A DNA stretch of 64,000 nt from JAMXLO01 sp037201625 (GTDB lineage: Bacteria > Pseudomonadota > Alphaproteobacteria > Acetobacterales > Acetobacteraceae). The stretch spans positions 558,001 through 622,000 of the forward strand of contig JBBCGR010000003.1 in NCBI GenBank assembly GCA_037201625.1. Reading direction: 5' to 3'. Made by a program: the position numbers and the translations under genes. The stretch's first letter is position 1, and each line of letters begins with the position of its first letter. The notes beneath the pieces were generated by a model, which was not told the DNA's origin, did no database searches, and saw only the letters and a list, made by a program, of their open reading frames with translations. Shown here piece by piece: positions 7,426 through 15,797 of this stretch.

Positions 7426-9475
7426 CGCCCGCACCCACCGCGACGCCGTCCTCCATGGCCGTGCTCCTTGGCGCCGCCATGGCGCGGATGCAGGCGATCA
7501 CGCCATGGATCACCATGGCCACCACGATCGCGGCGAAGACCGCGGCGAGGGTGGCGTCGACATAGTCGTTGAACACGATCCGCTGCATCTCGGTGGCGGT
7601 CTTTGCCGGCGCGAGCACCTTGCCGGCCGCCGCTGCGTCCGAGAAACGCGCCGCATGGGCGAGGAAGCCGACGGCCGGGTTGGTGCTGAACACCTTCTCG
7701 ATCCCGGCGGTCACGGTACAGATCACCAGCCAGACCGCCGGGATGATGGTCACCCAGGCGTAACGCTCCCGCTTCATCTTGAACAGCACGACGGTGCATA
7801 GCGTCAGCGCGATCGCGGCGAGCATCTGGTTGGCGGTGCCGAACAGCGGCCACAGCGTCCAGATGCCGCCCAGCGGGTCGATGACGCCCTGGTAGAGGAA
7901 CCAGCCCCACAGCGCGCAGGCGACAGCCGAGCCGATGAGGTTGTTGGTCCATGATTCGGTCGACCTGAAACGCGGCACCACGTTGCCGACCAGGTCCTGG
8001 ATCATGAAGCGGCAGACCCGGGTGCCGGCATCCACCGTCGTGAGGATGAACAGCGCCTCGAACAGGATGGCGAAATGGTACCAGATGCCCATCAGCAGCT
8101 TGCCGCCGACCAGGCCCGACAGGATGCTGGCCATGCCGACGGCGAGCGTGGGCGCGCCGCCGGTTCGCGACAGGATGCTGGTCTCACCGACATCATGGGC
8201 GATCTGCGTGAGCAGGTCCGGCGTCACGGTGAAGCCCCACCCGGAGATCACCTGTGCCGCCTGCGCGGCGTCGCTGCCGATCAGGGCGGCGGAACTGTTC
8301 ATCGCAAAGTAGATACCGGGATTGATCACCGTCGCGGCGATCATCGCCATGATCGCCACGAAGGATTCCATCAGCATCCCGCCGTAGCCGATCAGGGGGA
8401 TCTGCGTCTCGTTCTCGATCATCTTCGGCGTCGTGCCGGACGCGATCAGGGCATGCCAGCCCGACACCGCGCCGCAGGCGATGGTGATGAACAGGAACGG
8501 GAACAATCCGCCGGCCCATACCGGCCCGCTGCCGTCGACGAAGCGCGTGACCGGCTCCATCTGCAGGTCCGGCCGCACCACCATGATGCCGACGGCGAGC
8601 AGCAGGATCGTGCCGACCTTCAGGAAGGTGGACAGGTAGTCGCGCGGCGCCAGCAGCAGCCAGACCGGCAGCACGGACGCGACGAAGCCGTAGCCGATGA
8701 CGATCAGCGCCAGCGTGTCGCCGGGCAGGTCGAACCACGCCGCCAGGTCCGGCGTCTGCGACACGCTCTGGCCGGCGATCAGCGCGAGCAGCAGCAGCCC
8801 GGCACCGATCGCCGACATCTCCCCGATGCGGCCGGGACGGATGAAACGCGAGTAGATCCCCATCAGGATGGCGATCGGGATCGTGCAGAAGACGGTGAAC
8901 GTGCCCCACGGGCTGCCGACCAGCGCCTTCACCACGACCAGCGCGAGCACGGACAGCACGATCACGCAGATCAGCAGGATGCCGATGCCGGCGATCGAAC
9001 CGGCGAGCGGCCCCATCTCCGCGCGGATCATTTCACCGAGCGAGTGGCCGTCGCGCCTGGTCGACAGGAACAGCACGGTCATGTCCTGCACGGCACCGGC
9101 GAACACCACGCCGGCCAGGATCCACAGCGTGCCGGGCAGATAGCCCATCTGCGCGGCGAGTACCGGGCCGACCAGCGGTCCGGCGCCTGCGATGGCGGCG
9201 AAATGGTGACCGAACAGCACGACCTTGTTGGTCGGGACAAAATCCAGGCCGTCATTGTGCCGCCAGGCGGGTGTCTTGCGCGCGCCGTCGATGCGGAATG
9301 CCCGCCCGGCGATGAACAGCGCATAGAAGCGGTAGGCGATGAAGTAGATGCAGACCGAGGCGATCACCAGCCAGGCAGCGTTGACCGGCTCGCCCCGCGT
9401 CAGGGCGACGATGCCGAAGGAGATCGCCCCGAGCAGCACGACCCCTGCCCAGAGCAGCTTGTCCCGGATCGCCAT
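7418..9475 (-). CDS. cstA: Carbon starvation protein CstA family (pyruvate/peptide transporter)
   Basis: 685 residues with about 16 hydrophobic segments, matching CstA/BtsT length and layout. Family motifs include the N-terminal FVPTNKVVLFGHHFAAIAGA and GPLVGPVLAAQMGYLPG, and GGMLMESFVAIMAMIA in the middle. E. coli homologues take up pyruvate (BtsT, CstA), and CstA is also linked to peptide use. The ATG at 9475 is chosen because CGAGGTCACC precedes it at proper spacing and the protein begins MAIRDK; an upstream ATG at 9499 lacks this. The YbdD partner is immediately downstream. CstA versus BtsT cannot be separated by eye. Confidence 0.92.
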   Translation of the reverse strand: MAIRDKLLWAGVVLLGAISFGIVALTRGEPVNAAWLVIASVCIYFIAYRFYALFIAGRAFRIDGARKTPAWRHNDGLDFVPTNKVVLFGHHFAAIAGAGPLVGPVLAAQMGYLPGTLWILAGVVFAGAVQDMTVLFLSTRRDGHSLGEMIRAEMGPLAGSIAGIGILLICVIVLSVLALVVVKALVGSPWGTFTVFCTIPIAILMGIYSRFIRPGRIGEMSAIGAGLLLLALIAGQSVSQTPDLAAWFDLPGDTLALIVIGYGFVASVLPVWLLLAPRDYLSTFLKVGTILLLAVGIMVVRPDLQMEPVTRFVDGSGPVWAGGLFPFLFITIACGAVSGWHALIASGTTPKMIENETQIPLIGYGGMLMESFVAIMAMIAATVINPGIYFAMNSSAALIGSDAAQAAQVISGWGFTVTPDLLTQIAHDVGETSILSRTGGAPTLAVGMASILSGLVGGKLLMGIWYHFAILFEALFILTTVDAGTRVCRFMIQDLVGNVVPRFRSTESWTNNLIGSAVACALWGWFLYQGVIDPLGGIWTLWPLFGTANQMLAAIALTLCTVVLFKMKRERYAWVTIIPAVWLVICTVTAGIEKVFSTNPAVGFLAHAARFSDAAAAGKVLAPAKTATEMQRIVFNDYVDATLAAVFAAIVVAMVIHGVIACIRAMAAPRSTAMEDGVAVGAGDD

Positions 9476-9588
9476 GGTGACCTCGTGGTTGGCCCGCACT
9501 GATCTAGGAGAGGAGACCTTAAATTTCGGTTAGGGCAGGCGGGTGTGACGGGACCCGCGCGCCCGTTATGCCGTCCCGCGCCGGCCCG

Positions 9589-11280
9589 CTATGCCGCACG
9601 CAGGCCGGTGATGAAGCCGCGCACGTCCGCCTCGAGCCGCCCGGCGCTCTCCGACAACTGGGTGGCGGCGCCCAGCACACGGTCCGCCGCGACGCCGGCC
9701 TCGGTGGCCGACTGGCTGACACCCGAAATCCGATCGCTCACCTCGCGGGTGCCCTGCGCCGCGGTCTGCACGTTGCGGGCGATCTCGCCGGTTGCCGTCC
9801 CTTGCTGCTCGACGGCGGTGGCGATGCTCGTGGCGATGCCGTCCGCCTCGCTGATCACGGTTGCAATGCCCGCGATCGCCGCGACCGCGTCGCGCGTCGC
9901 GGCCTGGATCTGGCTGATCTGCGCGCCGATCTCTTCGGTCGCGCGGCCGGTCTGGCTGGCGAGGCTCTTCACCTCCGACGCCACCACCGCGAACCCCTTG
10001 CCGGCATCGCCGGCACGGGCCGCCTCGATCGTGGCGTTCAGCGCCAGCAGGTTGGTCTGGGCGGCAATCGAGCTGATCAGATCGACCACCTCGCCGATCT
10101 TGCCGGCGGCCTCCGCCAGTTGGCGGACCACACCATCGGTGCGGCGCGCATCGGCCACTGCGCGCGTCACGACCTCGGAGGAACGCTGGACCTGGCGGGC
10201 GATCTCGCCGATCGATGCCGTGAGTTCCTCGGTCGCGGCGGCCACCGCCTGCACACTGTGCGAGGCATCATCCGAGGCCGCGGCAACCGCTCCTGCCTGC
10301 TGGTTCGAATCGCTGGCGATCCCGGTCATCGCCGCCGCAGTCTCACGCATCTGCTCCGCGGCACCCGCGACCTCGGCGACGATGGTCCCGACATGCGTCT
10401 CGAAGTCCCGCGCGAGGCGCGTCATGTCCTGTTCCCGGCGCTCCGCGTGATGCTGCGCCAGGTCGGCCTTCTCGCTCTCCATGCGGCGTATCGCCAGACC
10501 GTTCTCGCGAAACACCTGGACCGCACGGATCATCCAGCCGATCTCGTCGCTGCGGTCGTCGTCCGGCACCTCGACCGACAGGTCGCCGCGGGCAAGCTGC
10601 TCCATGCGGTCCTTCAGCACGCCGAGTGGCCGCGCGATGTTGCGGCTCAGCATCATCGCGACCATGACCAGCACCGCGGTCACGCCAAGTCCGCCGAGCC
10701 CGGCTCGGAGCAGCGCCGCATAAAGCTCCGCATGAATGTCGTCGATCCACATCCCGCTTGCGATGACGAGCTCCCAGGGTGGGAATTTCCGCATATAGGT
10801 CAGCTTGGCCAGCGGTTCGCCGCCCGGCTGCTTGGCAAAGCTGTAGCCGCGCACTGCGCTGTCGGCGTTGCGGACCGCCTCCACCAGCGGCGGGAGGATC
10901 AGTTTGCCATCGGCGTCGGAGGGGCCGGTGGTGCCCTCGAATTCCGGACGCGGGCCGTGCATGAACATGCGGCCGTCCGACGTGGCGGCAAACACATACT
11001 CCCGTCCGCCATTGTAGCGCATGGCATGTCCGAGTTCGCGCCATCGCGCCATCGCTTCGGCGCGCGTCAGGCGGCCGGCCTTCACCTGATCCTCGAACGC
11101 CTGCGCCTGGCCCGCCGCGAGGTCGGTCGCGGTGCGCATCTTGTCGATGCGGTCATCGAGCATCCGGTTGTACATCAGGTCGACCGAAAGGCCGATCGCG
11201 GCCGCCAGTGCCAGTGCCGACAGCGCCACCATGGCGTAGAGCTTGTGCCCGATGGACATGCGGTTGAGCAGACGAGACAC
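9589..11280 (-). CDS. Methyl-accepting chemotaxis protein with single-Cache sensor
   Basis: 563 residues. TM1 ~12-35; periplasmic sCache_2-like domain ~40-185 (GGREYVFAATSDGRMFMHG, YMRKFPPWELVIASGMWIDD); TM2 ~190-212; HAMP ~213-265; cytoplasmic signalling domain to the end with the hairpin-tip sequence VVDLISSIAAQTNLLALNAT and ARAGDAGKGFAVVASEVKSLA. Cache receptors of this type sense small organic acids and similar ligands. The C-terminus FITGLRAA resembles that of the second chemoreceptor at 23.8-25.5 kb, so the two are paralogous in the signalling half. It is co-directional with cstA, 113 bp away. No CheR/CheB tether pentapeptide is seen. Confidence 0.93.
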   Translation of the reverse strand: MSRLLNRMSIGHKLYAMVALSALALAAAIGLSVDLMYNRMLDDRIDKMRTATDLAAGQAQAFEDQVKAGRLTRAEAMARWRELGHAMRYNGGREYVFAATSDGRMFMHGPRPEFEGTTGPSDADGKLILPPLVEAVRNADSAVRGYSFAKQPGGEPLAKLTYMRKFPPWELVIASGMWIDDIHAELYAALLRAGLGGLGVTAVLVMVAMMLSRNIARPLGVLKDRMEQLARGDLSVEVPDDDRSDEIGWMIRAVQVFRENGLAIRRMESEKADLAQHHAERREQDMTRLARDFETHVGTIVAEVAGAAEQMRETAAAMTGIASDSNQQAGAVAAASDDASHSVQAVAAATEELTASIGEIARQVQRSSEVVTRAVADARRTDGVVRQLAEAAGKIGEVVDLISSIAAQTNLLALNATIEAARAGDAGKGFAVVASEVKSLASQTGRATEEIGAQISQIQAATRDAVAAIAGIATVISEADGIATSIATAVEQQGTATGEIARNVQTAAQGTREVSDRISGVSQSATEAGVAADRVLGAATQLSESAGRLEADVRGFITGLRAA

Positions 11281-11334
11281 GGGCAGACTCCGGAGATGAC
11301 CTCCGATGCCTACGCCGCCTGGGTGAACGTCGGA

Positions 11335-12558
11335 TTAACCCGCGAGTGCGACCACGGCATCCAGCAGCACCTGCGCCCCATGCGCCGCCTGTTGCGGTGA
11401 CGAGTACTCGCGCGGATTGTGCGTGATGCCGTCGACGCTGGGCACGAACAGCATCGCGGTGGGGCAGAGCGGCGCGACCAGCACCGAGTCATGCCCGGCC
11501 GCGGCGATGATGTCGCGCGTGGCAAGCTGGCGCGCTGAGGCCTTGTCGCGCAGCAACGCGCCCAGCGCCGCGTCGAAGGCGATCGGCCCGAACGTGGCAT
11601 AGGGATCGACCGCCACCTGCACGCGCCGCCGCGCCGCGATCGCGTTGATTGCGGCGCGCAGTTCGTCCTCCATGGCGATGGCGCGATCGGCCTGCTCATG
11701 CCGCACGTCGCAGTGCAGCCGGGTCAGGTTGGCGACGTTGCCGCGTGCGTTGGGGAAGTTCTCGATCCAGGTCGCCGAGGCGCGTCCGCCCGGTTCGGCG
11801 GCCAGCGCGATGCGCTCCACCGCGAGGATGATCTCCGCCGTCGCCGCGAGGCTGTCCCGGCGGCGGTCCATCGACGTCGGTCCGACATGGCTCGGCTCGC
11901 CGGTAATGGTGAGCTGGAAATAGCGCGCATGCATCGTTCCGGTGACGATGCCGATATCGGCGCCGGTGGCTTCCATCACCGGGCCCTGCTCGATGTGCAG
12001 TTCCAGCCAGGCGGCCCAGCCGCGCGGCGAGGGTACCAGCGGGCCTGCCTGGCCCGTTGCGCGCAACGCCTCGCCCACGCTCAGGCCGGTGTTGTCGGTG
12101 ACCGCGAGCGCGTCCTCCAGCGTCATGTCGGCGGCATGCACGCGGCTGCCCATCATGGCGGGACGGAAGCGGCCCTCCTCGTTCGTCCAGTTCACCAGTT
12201 CGAGCGGCGCGCGGGTGACGATGCCGGCGTCATCGAGCGCGCGCAGCACCTCGAGACCTGCGAGCACGCCCAGCACGCCATCGAAACGCCCACCTGTTGG
12301 CACCGTGTCCAGATGGCTGCCGAAGGCGACCGCCGGCGCTGTGTCGTCGCTGCCGGCGCGGCGCAGGAACATGTTGCCGATCGCGTCCTGCTCGAAGCGC
12401 AGGTTCAGCGGGCGGCACCAGTCGAGCAGCAGGGCGCGTGCCTGCGCATCTTCGGGCGACAGCGCCACGCGGCAGCTTCCGCCTTCCGGCGTCGGGCCGA
12501 TGCGGGCCATGTCCATGAGGGATTGCCAGAGCCGGTCTGCGTTGATCGACGGTGTCAT
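11335..12558 (-). CDS. Zn-dependent hydrolase, M20 family (N-carbamoyl-amino-acid hydrolase / beta-ureidopropionase type)
   Basis: 407 residues. Metal-binding motifs of the AmaB/HyuC group: FGSHLDTVPTGGRFDG (His and Asp ligands), NWTNEEGRFRPAMMGSR (Glu pair), LHIEQGPVME (His), and the C-terminal DGITHNPREYS (His). It hydrolyses N-carbamoyl or N-acyl amino acids, allantoate or ureidopropionate; the precise substrate is not visible. I chose the ATG at 12558 (MTPSINADRLW) because homologues begin near there; one 12 codons upstream is possible. It lies downstream of the ABC operon but is separated from it by the 240-bp hairpin mosaic, so co-transcription is uncertain. Confidence 0.9.
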   Translation of the reverse strand: MTPSINADRLWQSLMDMARIGPTPEGGSCRVALSPEDAQARALLLDWCRPLNLRFEQDAIGNMFLRRAGSDDTAPAVAFGSHLDTVPTGGRFDGVLGVLAGLEVLRALDDAGIVTRAPLELVNWTNEEGRFRPAMMGSRVHAADMTLEDALAVTDNTGLSVGEALRATGQAGPLVPSPRGWAAWLELHIEQGPVMEATGADIGIVTGTMHARYFQLTITGEPSHVGPTSMDRRRDSLAATAEIILAVERIALAAEPGGRASATWIENFPNARGNVANLTRLHCDVRHEQADRAIAMEDELRAAINAIAARRRVQVAVDPYATFGPIAFDAALGALLRDKASARQLATRDIIAAAGHDSVLVAPLCPTAMLFVPSVDGITHNPREYSSPQQAAHGAQVLLDAVVALAG

Positions 12559-12628
12559 GGATGGCGCGTCGCACACGAGCGGCGGCGGCGTCAAGCGGGA
12601 GCGCCCGGGGTTTCACCCCGGACCCCGA

Positions 12629-12840
12629 CCAAGGGGCGCTGCCCCTTGGAGCCCCGCCGAGGGCGGAGCCCTCGGGACCCCGGACTCTGGCTTGGGTGGG
12701 AGGGAGGCCCTACCCGGACCTATCAACGTCCGAGCAGGGCCTCCCTCCCACCCAAGCCAAAATCGGGATTGCAAAGGCTCGGCCTTTGCTGGAGGTCCAG
12801 GAGGCAAAGCCTCCTGGCGGGGTTCCGGGGCGGAGCCCCG
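12629..12840. repeat. Mosaic of six short perfect palindromes (REP-like intergenic element)
   Basis: Successive perfect stem-loops: 12629-12649 (9-bp stem, loop GCT), 12657-12675 (8-bp stem, loop GGA), 12689-12711 paired with 12736-12758 (23-bp stem, 24-base loop), 12771-12789 (8-bp stem, loop TCG), 12797-12817 (9-bp stem, loop AAA) and 12826-12840 (6-bp stem, loop GGA). Nearly all short ones have three-base loops. No coding sequence is convincing here. It resembles the repetitive intergenic elements of high-GC Alphaproteobacteria, and could act as a terminator or mRNA stabiliser between the ABC operon and the amidohydrolase. Confidence 0.8.
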
Positions 12841-12848
12841 CGCGCTTC

Positions 12849-13433
12849 CTACCTAGCCGCCTCGATCCGGCGCCATCCCGACAGCACGCGCCGCGTTGCC
12901 GCATCGAACGTGAAGACATGACCGCCGCCGTCGCCAGGCTGATCCTCCGCGCGGCTGATCGCCACACCCAGCAGATGGCAGCGCAGCAGCGCACCCACGC
13001 CGCCATGCGCCACGATCGCGATATCACCGCCCGCGGGCGCCATCGCGATGGCCTGCTCCACCGCCGCGACGATGCGGCACTGCGCGTCGAGCGCACGTTC
13101 CCAGCCGCGCACGCTGTGGTCCGGACAGGCGAAGAACGCATCGGCGACCGCTTCGAATTCCGCCCGCGGCAGATACCCGGTGGCGGAGCGGTCGTTCTCG
13201 CCGAGTTGCGCGATGATCACCGGCCGCAGACCCAGATGCCCGGCCAGGATCGCGGCGGCGTCCATCGCCTTCCTCTCGGCGCTGCAGAACACCGCGCGCA
13301 CCGTGGCCAGGAACGGCTGGTCCAGCGCCTGGCGCATCCGGCGCAGCCCCACCGGCGACAGCGGCCAGTCGGGGACCGGGACGGCGGGATCGATCACCAC
13401 CTCGGGGTGGGTGATGAAATGGACCGCCGTCAC
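12849..13433 (-). CDS. Histidine phosphatase family protein with atypical active-site motif
   Basis: 194 residues from GTG at 13433, which overlaps the stop of the upstream ATPase gene (GTGA). The fold is recognised from VHFITHPEVVIDP at the N-terminus, SPVGLRRMRQAL, VFCSAERKAMDAA, and the distal VAHGGVGALL. The usual phosphohistidine motif RHG is here THP: the acceptor His (His9) is kept but the preceding Arg is Thr and Gly is Pro. Family members dephosphorylate small molecules or proteins; the substrate here is unknown. It is the last gene of the peptide-type ABC operon, so a role linked to the imported substrate is plausible but unproven. Confidence 0.8.
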   Translation of the reverse strand: MTAVHFITHPEVVIDPAVPVPDWPLSPVGLRRMRQALDQPFLATVRAVFCSAERKAMDAAAILAGHLGLRPVIIAQLGENDRSATGYLPRAEFEAVADAFFACPDHSVRGWERALDAQCRIVAAVEQAIAMAPAGGDIAIVAHGGVGALLRCHLLGVAISRAEDQPGDGGGHVFTFDAATRRVLSGWRRIEAAR

Positions 13434-14407
13434 GACACCAGCGGATGGTGGCAGGCGAAGCCGTGGCCGTCCGGCTCGGTCCACTCAGGATAGCTCGTGC
13501 GGCACAGCGCCGATGCGCGCGGGCAGCGCGGGTGGAAGTGACAGCCGGGCGGCGGCGCGGCGGCGGAGGGGATCTCGCCCACCACCCGCGGCAGCGCGTT
13601 GCGCTGGGCCGGGTCGGGGATCGGCGAGGCGTCGCGCAGCATGCGTGTATACGGATGTCGGGGTGCGGCGAACACGCGCGCGACCGGGCCCTGTTCCACG
13701 ATGCGGCCGAGATACATCACCGCCACGCGCGTGCAGAACCAGCGGATCACGCCCAGGTCGTGACTGACGAACACGAAGGCCAGGCCGCGGCGCTGCTGCA
13801 GGTCCTTCAGCAGCAGCAGCACCTGGGCCTGCACCGACACATCCAAGGCCGACACCGGTTCATCGGCCACGATCAGGTCGGGTTTCAGTGCCAGGGCGCG
13901 CGCGATGCCGATGCGCTGGCGCTGGCCGCCGGAGAATTCATGCGGATAGCGATCGAGTGCCGACGCCGGCAGTCCCACCTCGGCCAGCAATGCCGCGGCC
14001 TGCTCGCGCGCCGCCCGGCCGCTGGCGATGCCGTGCACCGTGAGCGGTTCGGCCAGGGTGCGGCCGATGCTGCGGCGCGGGTTCAGCGAGGAGTAGGGAT
14101 CCTGGAACACGATCTGCATGCGCCGTCGCAACGCGATCAGCAGCGAACCGCTCGCGCCGCGCACGTCGGTGCCGGCGAAGCGGATGCTGCCGGCGTCAGG
14201 CTCGATCAGCCGCAGGGCCGCGCGTGCCGCGGTGGATTTGCCGCAGCCGGATTCACCGACCAGTCCGAACGCCTCACCGGCGCCGACCGAGAAGCCGATG
14301 CCGTCCACGGCCCGCACCGTCGTGGTGACGGAGCGCGGGAATCCTTTGCGCACCACGAAATGCTTGACCAGCCCGGCAACCTCCAGGACGGGCGTCACGC
14401 CGGCCAT
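13430..14407 (-). CDS. Dipeptide/oligopeptide ABC transporter ATP-binding protein (DppF/OppF type)
   Basis: 325 residues. Walker A GESGCGKST at residues 51-59, Q-loop in VFQDPYSSLNPR, ABC signature FSGGQRQR, Walker B LIVADEPVSALD and the H-loop in VSHDLGVI. The C-terminal oligopeptide extension HPYTRMLRDASP and CHFHPRCPRAS is typical of DppF/OppF, with cysteines that bind a [4Fe-4S] cluster in some members. It energises import with the second ATPase encoded at the head of the operon. It overlaps both neighbours: the nucleotidyltransferase gene by 13 bases and the phosphatase gene by four. Confidence 0.93.
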   Translation of the reverse strand: MAGVTPVLEVAGLVKHFVVRKGFPRSVTTTVRAVDGIGFSVGAGEAFGLVGESGCGKSTAARAALRLIEPDAGSIRFAGTDVRGASGSLLIALRRRMQIVFQDPYSSLNPRRSIGRTLAEPLTVHGIASGRAAREQAAALLAEVGLPASALDRYPHEFSGGQRQRIGIARALALKPDLIVADEPVSALDVSVQAQVLLLLKDLQQRRGLAFVFVSHDLGVIRWFCTRVAVMYLGRIVEQGPVARVFAAPRHPYTRMLRDASPIPDPAQRNALPRVVGEIPSAAAPPPGCHFHPRCPRASALCRTSYPEWTEPDGHGFACHHPLVS

Positions 14408-14964
14408 GGCTCGATCACCACCTGCGGCCAGATGGCCCGTGCGCGGCGCGCCTTGGCGTCATGCGAGACGGCATTGTCCAGCGCGCGGTTCGGCCGGATC
14501 GCCATGGCGAACATGTCGTCGAGGCCGAACGGCGCGGCGATGTCCAGGCTGTCGTCCGCCTCCAGCCGCACGCCGACCGCGTGCACGATCGAGGCATAGT
14601 AGCGCAGCGAGTCGTCAGCCGAGGCCAGGTGTGGATAGGGACAGCCGAAGCGGGCGGGAAACCAGAGATGCACGCGGGCCTGGTTGCGCGCCTCCACCGG
14701 ACCGACGCAGCCGTGCGTGGCCGCCGCGACGCGCCGGATCACCGCGTCCTCGCTTTCCCACGAGACGTCACCTTCGTCGAAGTAGATCAGGTCGTAATCC
14801 TTGATGCCGGTGCCGCGCGGCCGATCGGTGAGCACGTTCCAGACGGTCTGGTACAGGCACCCGGCGACCAGCCGCCATTGCGGCAGCGCCAGCGTGCGCA
14901 ACCGGTGCAGCAGGTGCATCAGGTCGGGGTCGGCCCGGATGATCGCCTCGAACCGGCGTCTCAT
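14395..14964 (-). CDS. Nucleotidyltransferase family 6 protein (NTP_transf_6, DUF925-like)
   Basis: 189 residues. Visible motifs: LVAGCLYQTVWN near the N-terminus, GIKDYDLIYFD (the D-x-D pair of a nucleotidyltransferase fold), VHLWFPARFGCPYP and GLDDMFAMAIRPN. These match a conserved family of predicted nucleotidyltransferases found as single-copy accessory genes; no reaction is established. The ATG overlaps the stop of the permease gene by four bases (ATGA) and its own end overlaps the ATPase gene, so it is embedded and translationally coupled inside the transporter operon. That placement is unusual. Its substrate and any modification role are unknown. Confidence 0.82.
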   Translation of the reverse strand: MRRRFEAIIRADPDLMHLLHRLRTLALPQWRLVAGCLYQTVWNVLTDRPRGTGIKDYDLIYFDEGDVSWESEDAVIRRVAAATHGCVGPVEARNQARVHLWFPARFGCPYPHLASADDSLRYYASIVHAVGVRLEADDSLDIAAPFGLDDMFAMAIRPNRALDNAVSHDAKARRARAIWPQVVIEPWPA

Positions 14965-15797
14965 GACTCGCCGCGCAGCCGCGGGTCGGTCGCATCGCGC
15001 AACCCGTCGCCGATCATGTTGAGGCCCAGCACCAGCATCAGGATCGCCAGGCCTGGCCAGATGGAAAGCCATGGCGCGTCCAGGATGTTCTCGAACCCGT
15101 CGCGCATCATGCCGCCCCAGGTCGGCGTCGGGGGCTTCACGCCCAGGCCGATGAACGACAGCGAGGCCTCGGTGCGCACCGCGGTCGCCATCCACAGCGA
15201 GCCCATCACCAGCACCTCGGACAGGATGTTGGGCAGGATGTGCACGAACAGGATGCGGGTATGGGAAAAGCCGAGCGCGCGGCCGGCTTCCACGAAGGCG
15301 CGCTCCTTCAGGCTGAGCACCGGCGCGCGGGCGATGCGGGCGAACGGGGCGATCGCGGTGAGCGCGATGGCGAACACCAGGTTGATCAGGTCCGGCCCGA
15401 GCAGCGCCACCACGATCAGCCCCAGGATCAGGCTGGGGAACGACAGCAGCACGTCCATCGTCTGCATGACGATCAGGTCGAACTGGCCGCCGACATAGCC
15501 GCTGACCATGCCGATGGTGCCGCCCACCAGGATCGCCGCGGCGATCGACGTCACCGCCACCAGCAGCGAGATGCGCGCGCCCCACAGGATGCGCGACAGC
15601 ACGTCGCGGCCGAACGAGTCGGTGCCGAACAGGTAGGCCCCGCCAGGCGGCTGCAGCCGGTCGATGATGTTCTGGTCGTTCGGATCGAACGGTGCGATCC
15701 ATGGTGCGAGCAATGCGCCGGCAACGATCAGCAGGCAGAACACGGCGCCGATCGTGGTGGCCGGATAGCGTGCCGCCGGCGCGAGGACACGCATCAT
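14961..15797 (-). CDS. Dipeptide-type ABC transporter permease (DppC/OppC type)
   Basis: 278 residues from the first of two tandem ATGs (MMRVLAP). One N-terminal membrane segment, then the soluble loop LFGTDSFGRDVLSRILWGAR, the DppC hallmark, then about five membrane helices with the EAA coupling loop EAGRALGFSHTRILFVHILP. The C-terminus is LGLNMIGDGLRDATDPRLR. It forms the channel with the partner permease encoded just upstream; the two genes overlap by four bases. Confidence 0.93.
   Translation of the reverse strand: MMRVLAPAARYPATTIGAVFCLLIVAGALLAPWIAPFDPNDQNIIDRLQPPGGAYLFGTDSFGRDVLSRILWGARISLLVAVTSIAAAILVGGTIGMVSGYVGGQFDLIVMQTMDVLLSFPSLILGLIVVALLGPDLINLVFAIALTAIAPFARIARAPVLSLKERAFVEAGRALGFSHTRILFVHILPNILSEVLVMGSLWMATAVRTEASLSFIGLGVKPPTPTWGGMMRDGFENILDAPWLSIWPGLAILMLVLGLNMIGDGLRDATDPRLRGES

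Noticed and set aside
9539..9558. Possible terminator GCGGGT...ACCCGC between the chemoreceptor and cstA.
   Set aside because: A six-bp stem with an eight-base loop and no T-tract is too weak in this GC content.
10305..10325. TTCGAATC-like T-loop motif suggesting a tRNA.
   Set aside because: It lies inside the chemoreceptor gene and no cloverleaf can be drawn around it.
12552..13493. A plus-strand open frame running through the hairpin mosaic.
   Set aside because: It crosses the palindromes and is antisense to the phosphatase; it has no family motif.
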